In this document: piece by piece, positions 55,101 to 64,000 of the stretch
How the letters are laid out: each line of letters starts with the position of its first letter
Position numbering within the stretch: position 1 is the stretch's first letter
Source of the DNA: Burhinus oedicnemus
Lineage: Eukaryota > Chordata > Aves > Charadriiformes > Burhinidae
Assembly (NCBI GenBank): GCA_008921705.1
Contig: VFFE01007042.1
Coordinates: forward strand, 525,515 to 589,514
Direction of reading: 5' to 3'
Length of the DNA stretch: 64,000 nt
Made by a program: the position numbers and the translations under genes
The notes under the pieces: generated by a model
Told to the model about the DNA's origin: nothing
The model's database searches: none
What the model saw: the letters and a program-made list of their open reading frames with translations, nothing else

Positions 55101-56910
55101 TAAGTCTGGACTACGTAATGCCACCAGTATAGGAGATTTGGACTGAGGTCAGAAACATTAGTTATTTCTTCAAAATAAACTTTGTTAACCATAAAATCTG
55201 CATTAAAAATAGCTGCATTAGACACAGAAATGTAGCTTAAGGTGGGACACACAGGACAGTCACAATAGGTTTTGAAGGTGAATTGAGGCAAGGAATATTT
55301 TGTGGATCAAGCTGTACATCATGAATGCAGAAGGAGTGGATGATTGCTATTCCACCACCAGGAGTGTACCGGCATTTCCAAGATTTGTAAGTAAAGCTTG
55401 CCTAAAATAAGGAGATTAAAACAACCCTAAACTTTGGTTTCTTTGCTTCTAGGTTTCTCAGAGTTTGCGATGTACTGGGATCACACAAACAAGCTTTGTT
55501 TTGTAATAGAAGGAAACAAACTTAGAAGAAAGATTGATTGACTCTTATGTAAACCCTTGTTTCCTGGAGCTGAGCTTTCAAGTAAAACATCAAATACTAT
55601 AGTTGCATAGCAACTTCCCCACCCCCATTACAGGTGGACTGGTTGGCCAGTTCCACCTTTCCTGTTTCTCTAGGCTGCACAAACACAGCGCTTGAATAGG
55701 TAGGATTTATGTCAGCAGGGTGAACTTCCTCGTTTGTGGACAACTTGTATTTAAGAAAACAAGAATTCTACCCAAAACAGCCTGAGGTGGAAACCTGTGA
55801 TGTTCTGTGTTTACGTATTCCAATATATTACAAAAATTAATAGCATCTAATGTCTTATAAACTTACTTTTACACCCTCATCTTACATTGATCGGATTATT
55901 CAGCCAAGTAGAAGGCATTTTGAGTGCAAGGAACACTATGCTTAGATAGCCAATTTTTATTTGCTGTTAATCGCTAACATTTTTGGAAGCACTCCAGTAT
56001 CAGATAATCATAATTAACACTAAATTTTGTATCACTGATCCTAAGTGAGAAATAACTGCAATCAACCTATGTTTTTAAAAGGCTTTGTCTATGTATTTAC
56101 AACCAGAGTAAGCACACACTAGAAAACAACTGAGGCTGAATATCGGTATGCAGAAATGTGCAACCCCAATTACAAATAAGTATGTTCCGCCCCACTTCAT
56201 TTGGTTCTCTTTTTTTTTATTTGTTGGATGACGACTGCTATGCTAAACACCAGTTCCCTCTTTGATTTCCAGTCATCCTTTGATGCCTCTGTTTTCCTTC
56301 CATATGCTTCTACTTTCTGCCCTTATTATTACCTTCGAGTATTAATACCCTTAAAACCAGGATGCGCATGACTTTTTTGAAAATAAGGTAAAGTTAAAAT
56401 ACTTTTAAAATGATTCACCGTTGCAAGCGGTGACTCATAGTAAGATTCATAGAAAGCCACTTCTGATGTCAAATAGTAATGTGGCAGGAAAAAGTCCTGT
56501 AATCTAGACGTAAAAAGACCCGAGGTTACTGCCATGCCATTTTCTCTGTTGGGAGGCTGCCAGGTACGTGCTGCTTGTCCCCTCGCTGGGCTTCCAGCCG
56601 AGCCGGAGTGGTGTTTGTCTGCCACCTCCCGGGTGAGTCACAGTGCTGGGGACACGGGAGTGGTCACAAGCCAACAGCGACAGGCCGCAAGAAGAGATCT
56701 AGCCAAGGTAGTGGTCATTAAACACATTTTAACTACTTCAAAAATACTTAGGTTACAAAGTTAAACACTCAAAAATTTGAGAACACTGCATCAGTGAACT
56801 GTGCTGCTGTATTTGTATACATTACTTCATCTTTATCGCTCTAGCTGCAAGGCTTGTTTTGGACTCCACTTTAATTCAGTACACAGCCAAATAGCATCAT
56901 TCAGTTGGAG

Positions 56911-56978
56911 GTTTTTTGTTGGTTTGTTTTTTTGGTTGGTTGGTTGGTTTGGGGGTTTGTTTGGTCTTGGGGTTTTTT
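56911..56978. repeat. G/T-rich simple repeat with (TTGG)n
   Basis: The plus strand is nearly all G and T, with about four and a half TTGG units at 56932-56950. It resembles the flank of the assembly gap at 14114. Confidence 0.9.
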
Positions 56979-57022
56979 AAACTTTGTTCTGCAATTTCAG
57001 TTTTTCTAGGTTTCTTCTATTT

Positions 57023-57051
57023 TTCTGCCTGGAAATTTTGTCCAGGCAGAA
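57023..57051. repeat. Perfect 11-bp inverted repeat
   Basis: TTCTGCCTGGA and TCCAGGCAGAA surround the 7-nt loop AATTTTG. The stem is mixed-sequence rather than AT-only, which makes chance somewhat less likely than for the AT-rich ones. Confidence 0.92.
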
Positions 57052-60000
57052 CTAGAGGATGTTAGTCTCCCTCTGATTTTCAGACACTTGGACACTGTTG
57101 CAGCCTGGCAATTGGCATGCAGGAATGCCATCGAAATGGCTGCTGGACATGCAAGACTGACTGTGCACGTACGGGAGAACTGATCTGCACACATACTATA
57201 CACCCAAAGCATTCAGGACATGTTGGACTCACTGTATGTAGACTATAAATGCTACATCCATAAATATCTGTTCACAAATCTTAAGAAAAAACCAATGCAA
57301 CGTTGCCTCTGAGGATATCCAGCTGTTGGCTTAAACAACTTTCAGCACTATTTTCACTGCTTAATGTTTCATCATTAAAATACAGTTTTAAACTGAGAGA
57401 TCCAGCTTCACATTTCATTTTATTAGGGTAAATTTTCCAAAGAATCCACAAGGTAATATAAATAAATGTTGATGAATACTAATACTGATCCACAACAGCA
57501 AGCAGTGTTATAGAAAGAAAAGAGAACAAATACTGATACTGGGAAAGAACGCTAGAGTAAAAACGGAGCAAGACTTTTAAAAGCTTGTTCAGTCTAAATG
57601 TGGATTATTTACATTTTCCTTGGAAGGCTGAAAGGCTGCTTACAAAAAACAAACTAGGCAATACTGCATTAAATAGCATCAAATGATAGCCAATTCAAGC
57701 AAATGAATTGATGTTAACGAGGCTAGAATTCAGTTCATAATTTTAGTATCTTATTACACTATTAAAATACACTACTGTAACGATGCAGTCTGCTACAATT
57801 GTTTTCCATTATTCACCTTAGTTATTCACTAATCCATTCACCTTTGTTTTCTGCTTATATACTAAATTTCTAAATTGGTTTCACTCCTTAAATAAACTAA
57901 TTTTAAAATCTGACAAATTTCTCTCAATTCTCAAAAAAAGAAGCTTCCTTTAATTGCATTACACCCACATCATTTACCTCTGCACATCACCAATTCCCTT
58001 CTTTTTAATTTCATAGCAGACTGTGATCATCAAGCTTGATTCCCTGGGTAACAGGGGACACAGAATTTCATCCTTTGCTATTGCTGACATATAAGTTATG
58101 TTTCCATACCTGTAATCTAAATACCTCTCATGACACATGACCCTCTCTGCACTTTCCATATTGTAAACCTCTACTGGGATGATAATCACCAGCATCTCAG
58201 ACACTGGTAGCTGGAATAATGCACGCACGGTGTATGCCTACCATGCCTTTCTCATGCAGACTGCCTACAGTAGTTAAATGGGAAAGATGACTACACAAGG
58301 CATGAATTGGAAAGAAAGCAGAACGAGAACAAAATAAGACATCTCCTCCCCAACTACTGATGATAAACAAGACCACTACTGTATCTGGCAACATAGAAGC
58401 AGAAACAGATCCAATACCCAGCTGCATCATTTTGACATATTAAGGTCTTCCGTATTCCAAACCCCACAGCATATGTATCAGTCTGACTGAGTCTCATATA
58501 ATAAGCAAGTGGCTCACTGCTCCAATATCCTACTTCCGCACTTGTAAATCATGTATTTAGAACAAAGAAAGGGTCCCTATAGCGCTGTGCTGCACCTGAC
58601 ATGGGGATCAGAGCAAGAAAATGCCCAGAAAGAAACCTGTTTCAGAGAGTATTACTCAGGCAACAGATCTGATGCCACAGCTCCTACCAGTCACATACCA
58701 ATGCAAATAGTTTCACACACTGACATTCCTGTCAGCTGAAAGGCCCTTACAGGATACCATTTTCAGCTGAGCACTATTGTTTTCTGCTCCTCACCACCCA
58801 AATCCCCACAGCTGCTTCTTTCATTCTTCACTACAAACTCCAGCAGTACCAGTGCAAAGCCAAAAAAAATGAACTCAGCAAAGCCTGTTAGTTTGGGTTT
58901 TGCTTCCTTACTCATCTTTGCCATTGATGCAACCAAGTAGTGAGACACACCTCACTCTAAAACAATGGATAGCAAATGGGGAGCAAAACCAGTTTGGCAC
59001 AAAGGTGAATTTCATTCTTAATTATGGCCTATGGGAATATAAATTTAGACTACCTTATTTTTTTACTTCAGAGAATTCCATGGTGTCGTCAATTGAAAGC
59101 CCATAATCTGTCCTTTTATGTTTCTATAGGGATAGTCCAGTACTGCAGAACTCTCATCTGAGGAAACAACAGGGCCCACCATCACTCTTGCCGACAGCAA
59201 GACAGTCTCTCAGTTTTCAGGTCAACATGCCTTCACTCTACATATGCTGAAATCCATCTTGGAGGAAGGGTGACAGAGCCCACAGCCTCCAATAATATTA
59301 TGAAGGCATGTGGAGAACAATCCCCAGCATCCTCTGCATTCAGGTAGCTTGAGATTCAACATTAAAACACAAATTAATAGGGCAGTTCAAATCCAAGAGC
59401 TGTAAACGTTTTCTCTAGCATTGAGCAGAGACAATTATACCTGTGAGTGAATCCTTTAAAAAAAAAGTTTCTGAACAATATTTTTATTGGTTATAGAGTT
59501 GCACTAAAAGGGTTGCACAAAACCTGTGATTTCATAACTAGCATTAAAAAATAATCTGCTGTGGCAGCTAAAATCACTGGGAAGACAGGTATGTCAGCTC
59601 TGTTTGATAACCACTGCCCCAAATCTGTGAAAGCGGTTTCCTTTCAAGTTTGCCCCACTTTATTGTTTGCCAAGATCTTGGCCTGGCAGCCTTTAAGGTT
59701 CAACATCTATTTGTTTTAAGATCTCATTTTCTTCCAGCTGTTTTTCCTAAATGACACACAATTATTGTCTTTTTTTTCCAAGCAAAAATATTTAAGTACC
59801 ACTGAACTGTAGGTATAGTAGTCTTCAATTCATGTTCAGTTTCAGATTTGTTTTCAATTTCTGCAACTCACTTGCAGAGCACTATAATCCACAATAGTTT
59901 ACTTGTTAACTCATAGCTTGCCATTAAGTTTCATGTCAATTACTGAACTAAGCATGAATCACTACAGCATAGTGCATATTAGCAATGTCCTGTTGCTTTG

Positions 60001-61570
60001 ATATCACAAACCATCTGAAAATTAAAGTGCAGCCTTCCCAAGCAGACAGGCCTGTAATCATGTCTTCACTGCTCCAGTTACCTCGGGCTAGAAGCCTTGA
60101 GCTACTCCACTCAAGATGACACAGCTTCAGAAGGAAGGGAAGAAATAGTCACATTCTAAAACAACATTTCAGCTATGCAGAAGGAAATAGCAGCTAAGCA
60201 GTTGTAAGCTTAGCTGCTGCATCCCCATTATTTGCCCTCACACCATCAACAAGAAAGCTGACCCAAATCAGCCTATCAAATGGGTCAACTAACACAAACT
60301 TACTGCACGACTGAACTCAAGCCAGTACTTTTACATGAGGCCCAAATTTAAGCTGCAGCAAGGCAAAACGTGAGTTAACACTGTTATATCTAAACTCTAA
60401 ATTTAAGACAAGGAAACGTCTTCAAAGTTACTTTGAAACATAACCTATTATTTACGCACAGGTTTTGTAAGTAATCTTGTGAGATTTATGCCAAAATGTA
60501 AATATCTTCATTATCACACAGTTGTGAAAGAGTTCGCATTTAACTGCAAAACAAATCAAACTATTAGGGCTTTACTGGTAAGATACAAGATATCAATAAG
60601 AATTTAAAATTTAATTTTCTTTCTGTACCTTACTGCTCCTTTTAATTTTCTCCAACTAACACATTACAGCGTTAATACCATGTATTAGAGCTGCAGTTCA
60701 TGCAAGCTATCACAGCAACACTTGACAGAAAGGGAACAGGCACTAGTTGTATTTACAGCTGCTGGGATTTCGCCCAAGGTCTGTTCTATGCATGGAATTA
60801 AAGAAATCAAGAGCAACACCAGTTTAAGAGACAGCACATTATTTTATTATGTGGGGTGAGGGGCTGTAGGAGAGGAGCAAAAATCTAAATGACATTAGGC
60901 ATTGTTCATTTTGCTCTTTACTAACTCACTCTGTTAGACACGCAAGATGTCCTTGGTGCTGTCATCATTCAAAAACATTTTTATCATTTTATGAAACTGA
61001 ACAAGGCAATCCCAAAACTAGAAACAGCTAAAATTACAATAAAAATAGACTTGAACAAAAATCCAAAGAACTAGAACAGGTCCTGTAGACCTAGAATAAC
61101 CTATCTATTATCTAATCGGAAGTTTCACCAGCATTGCTTTAAGTGATTACTTATAAGGAACTGGTTCCTAGATGGGAAATGGAAAAACATTACACCGATG
61201 AACTGGAAATGTGATTTTTTGGAAATAAATTGTACTTATGTATCAAATATTTTCAAAACAGATTCTGTTATGACATGGAAGAAATAGCCTATGAGAAGCA
61301 ACAAATTAGCCTGGTATCACAAAACCACTGTTACTCCACAGACTGGTCAAATAAGAGTTTACTATCTGCTCCCCTACTTTTTTTTGTGAAGGTCAAGTGT
61401 AAGAAGGTTACATATTGTTTTTCTTATGTCTTCTTTCATACAGTACTGTGGTTTAAGAATGTGACTTCTGGAAGATGAAGCAGAAAGGAACCCAAAGAGT
61501 GCTAGTATCAAGTTACTTTAAGTATTTCTGCATAAACATGACCATATTATACAATTTTAATAACACTTAC

Positions 61571-61689
61571 ACTGCTGTTGTGAAGGCAGCTAAGTCAGCT
61601 TTCACCCTGGTATCTGCCAAGCCTCCTTCAATGAGTTTGTTTCCTACAGCAAACAGTTTCTCTGCAGCAGCCGATGCAAAGCCCTTCTC
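61571..61689 (-). other. Candidate exon or exon relic with protein-like frame
   Basis: On the minus strand a 119-nt open segment reads EKGFASAAAEKLFAVGNK, then LIEGGLADTR and VKADLAAFTTAV, and ends exactly at a consensus donor (GTAAGT, 61570-61565). The amphipathic, helix-like composition looks coding and faintly recalls spectrin-type helices, but I cannot name a family. An in-frame TGA lies directly before it (61692-61690), and the acceptor would have to fall between. The plus strand is also open here (61475-61714), so strand is uncertain. It lies about 1 kb upstream of the CSTF3 start, in divergent orientation. Confidence 0.3.
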
Positions 61690-62499
61690 TCACAGACTGG
61701 TGATTACTTTGTGAATGAAATTAAGTCGCTTTAGGGGGAGCTGCCTCCTGTGTCCTTGAGGTCTTTCGAGACAATGACCTCTTAGTCTGTCTTTTGAGCT
61801 TGTCTCCTTGTAACAAGAGTTCTTGTGAGGTGGGAGAGATGGGTCTACTGCTAGCAGACATTGCTGACGTTACCTCACCAAAGGCAGTGCCGGCTTACTG
61901 CAAAGAAGCGACTGCTCAAAAGGCAAAGCTTCAATAACGAAATAGCCCATGATGAGCCCGTAGGACCAGGGCTAGAGGTCACCAAAACCTACTTTCTGCC
62001 CACTGTCCTTCAGAGTCTCAACAACAAGCGGTCCGCCAGGAAACGGGGACCGAACGCCCACACTGAGACCCTTACGGGCGCCATAAGCATGACTGCCGCG
62101 GCCCTCAGGGCCCTACGCGGCCGCCCTTTGGGGAGTGCCTCGCTCGTGGCTCCGGGACGAGCCCCGGTACTTCACCATGCACCTACATGGCAGGACACAG
62201 GTGGGGCAGGCCCGTCTCCCGTGAGCCAGCCCCCCACAACACTGGGGAAGGGAGCCCAGACCCCACCACAGGTGCCAGGCCGCCGCGCCCCCCTCGCCAC
62301 CTGAGTCTCCCTCAGGCGCTTCCCGTGGGGACGCGCTCACTGACCGCTTCCGCCCTGAAGCCGCGCGCTTGCCGTGACGCACTTCCTCCCGCCTGCCGCG
62401 CTCCTCGCGCACCGCCCTCGGCTTTTCCCGGCGTCCCCCGCGCGGCGCGGCGCTGCTCCTCCCCCCGCCCCCGCTGAAAGCCGGGCCGGAGCCGCCGCG

Positions 62500-62510
62500 C
62501 CGCCATTTTG
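62500..62510 (-). promoter_or_regulatory. YY1-type site near CSTF3 transcription start
   Basis: CCGCCATTTTG matches the YY1 consensus read from the opposite strand (CAAAATGGCGG). Such sites commonly sit at or just after the start of housekeeping CpG-island genes. It lies 140 bp before the start codon. Confidence 0.65.
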
Positions 62511-62649
62511 TTGCTAACGCTGCTGGAGCTCCGGGCCGCGGTCGTTGGCGCGGCCGGTGGAGCTGCCCGCGGCGGCAGCGCCGGACGCTTTTTAAAAGGG
62601 TTTTTAATCTGTCCGGGGGTTCTGTCCCCCAGCCCTGTTTTAATACGCC

Positions 62650-62679
62650 ATGTCTGGAGAGGGAGCTACTGGCGACCAG
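62650..62679 (+). CDS. CSTF3: CSTF3 first coding exon (ten residues)
   Basis: CSTF3 is CstF-77, the HAT-repeat scaffold of the cleavage stimulation factor, which binds CstF-64 and CstF-50 and acts in pre-mRNA 3'-end cleavage and polyadenylation. The exon reads MSGEGATGDQ and stops at CAG|GTGAGC. Human CSTF3 begins MSGDGATEQ and, as I recall, is also split there, so the bird form has one extra residue. G at -3 supports this ATG. The call rests on this short match plus the CpG-island position and the head-to-head order with HIPK3. The remaining roughly 700 residues lie outside the window. Confidence 0.83.
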
Positions 62680-64000
62680 GTGAGCGGGAGGAGGGGTGAG
62701 GTCGCAGGCCTGAGGGGAATAGTGGGGGGCCAAGGGCCGCCGCAGCGCTGGGGCGGCCCGGCGGTGGCCGCGCTGTGCAGGCCTCGGCGGGAGGCGCGGT
62801 GTGTGGGGGCCGGCCGCCGCCCGCAGCTGCCGTTGGGCTGGCGGCTGGGCCGCGGGCCGCGCCGGGGGTTGGAGGGGAGCACGGCCGGGGTGCGGGAGGG
62901 CGGCTTTTGCCTCTTCCCTTGCCCCGGTGCGCCCTGCCGGTCTCCTGAGCAGCGCGGTCGGCGAAGGGCTCCCCTCCCCCGCTGCACACACCCATTTGGA
63001 GGAACTCGGGTTTATTCCGTCAGCGTTGCGCTGGGGGAAGGGGGTGCGCGGAGCCGCTCCCAGTGTCCGCCCTCGGTCAAACCGGTAATGGTCCGAAAAA
63101 TATGCCTCTCTCGGCCTTCGCGTTTCTGGTAAGCAAACTTTAATTTAGGTCGAGGTGGACAATAGACAGTCCGGTGAGCTTCGGTTTCCCGATCTCATTT
63201 ATTCGTGGTCATTGAGTACGCACACTCCGGAAGAAAATCGAAATCCGGATAAGCTGTTTCTACTGATACATTTGCAGTGTTTTATAAAGTGAGCGTTTGC
63301 TGAACATGTGCGCTTAACGTGTAAGGTTGTGTGCCTCTAACAATACCCTTTTCATCCAGAATAAGGTATTTTTAAAACACTTTTAAATTAGAAACAATAA
63401 AAATGTTCTTATTTAATACAGAATCTTCTTTGTGGTACAGCATTCTTGCTGTTGGGGTGGAAATAATTACTCTTTCAGTTAGTTTTGGCTTGGGTTTCTT
63501 TAATATACTAAATATACTAAAATATGTATTTATCATAACTTATTTTCTAGGCAGGTGCAATCAGTGTTGTATGTCACCTTTTTAAATCTGCTATTAGCGT
63601 GAACTATCTCCTGCTTACAGGCATAATTTCTCTAAACAGGTCTTTTTAATAGTTAGGGCTGTGTTTAAAATCGGTATTAATTGGAGGGGTGGAAGTGAAA
63701 GTTCCTGACTGAGGGAGGAGTGATTGATAACATTGTGGCATGCCTTAGTGGCCAGTGTAGCCTACAAAAATACTTAAAATTAAGCTGATGACTTAGTGGT
63801 CCCTTAAGAAGCTTTTCTTTATAGAATGTCAGTCTCTACAAAACAGGTTATGTTTCTGTGTGTCTGGGGCTGTACTCTGAAAGGGTGGTGTGTAAACTCT
63901 TTGTAAGATCACTAATTCTGGGAGGATAGGAAAGACAAGTGCTCAGGATGTAAAATACCCAGTTTCTGTCTCATTAGGAAAATACCCTATGAATTACCAG
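62680..64000 (+). other. CSTF3: CSTF3 intron 1 (partial)
   Basis: Begins with GTGAGCGGG. The first 430 bases are still CpG island; the rest is AT-rich non-coding sequence with no visible second exon (expected to begin near AAEYVPEK). Reading on from the CSTF3 ATG through the donor gives a 160-codon frame that is intronic. Confidence 0.82.

Larger units (their letters stand above)
49191..61570. other. Intergenic, AT-rich, no gene recognised
   Basis: Homopolymers T16 at 50881-50896, T17 at 51093-51109 and A15 at 52490-52504; a G/T-rich patch at 56911-56978; and a perfect 11-bp hairpin at 57023-57051. The stretches 53220-53850 and 57960-59350 have somewhat more balanced composition but show no LTR, tail or protein signature I recognise. 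Confidence 0.55.
62030..63110 (+). promoter_or_regulatory. CSTF3: CpG-island promoter of CSTF3
   Basis: Dense CpG and high G+C from about 62030 to 63110, centred on the CSTF3 start codon. It holds a YY1-type motif at 62500-62510 and a TTTTTAAAAG box at 62588-62597 that could act as a weak TATA-like element or simply be 5'UTR. Long open frames on both strands (for example minus 62991-62113) reflect composition. Confidence 0.85.

Noticed and set aside
62113..62991. 292-codon minus-strand open frame in the CSTF3 island
   Set aside because: Same compositional artefact; no domain, and it overlaps the CSTF3 promoter, exon and intron.
62650..63132. 160-codon plus-strand frame beginning at the CSTF3 ATG
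   Set aside because: The first ten codons are real, but the rest reads through a consensus GTGAGC donor into CpG-island intron.

Overview
This window is vertebrate nuclear DNA, most likely from a bird. It holds one CR1-type LINE inserted 3'-end first, otherwise few repeats, no Alu- or L1-like sequence, and long AT-rich non-coding stretches broken by two CpG islands. The HIPK3 and CSTF3 reading frames resemble amniote orthologues, but species cannot be told from sequence alone. A run of 20 Ns (14114-14133) shows this is a draft assembly.

Layout. Positions 1 to about 26500 are the 5' part of HIPK3 (homeodomain-interacting protein kinase 3) on the minus strand. They comprise a non-coding first exon in a CpG island (about 25600-26600), a 17-kb intron 1, the large first coding exon (8025-9120; ATG at 9118-9116), and at least 8 kb of intron 2 running off the left edge. 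The coding exon is 1096 nt, ends inside the kinase activation segment, and corresponds to the exon that forms the circular RNA circHIPK3 in mammals. Intron 1 carries a 5'-truncated CR1, the assembly gap with its G/T-rich flank, and a pre-miRNA-like hairpin (16981-17042). Intron 2 carries a nearly perfect 30-bp inverted repeat (2401-2465).

Positions 26600-62000 are about 36 kb with no recognisable gene: AT-rich sequence with homopolymer runs, one (GA)16 microsatellite and a few short perfect inverted repeats. A 119-nt protein-like open segment ending at a consensus splice donor lies on the minus strand at 61571-61689, about 1 kb before the second CpG island.

Positions 62000-63110 are the CpG-island promoter of CSTF3 (CstF-77, mRNA 3'-end processing) on the plus strand. 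Its first coding exon gives only ten residues (62650-62679) before a GTGAGC donor; the rest of the window is CSTF3 intron 1. The head-to-head HIPK3/CSTF3 order matches the arrangement I know from human 11p13, which supports both calls.

The two genes act in different processes (nuclear Ser/Thr kinase signalling and mRNA 3'-end cleavage) and share only the intergenic space. I saw no operon, CRISPR array, phage, tRNA or rRNA. The observations most worth checking are the two intronic hairpins, the circRNA exon with its junction-crossing reading frame, the predicted uORF overlapping the HIPK3 start, and the candidate exon near CSTF3.
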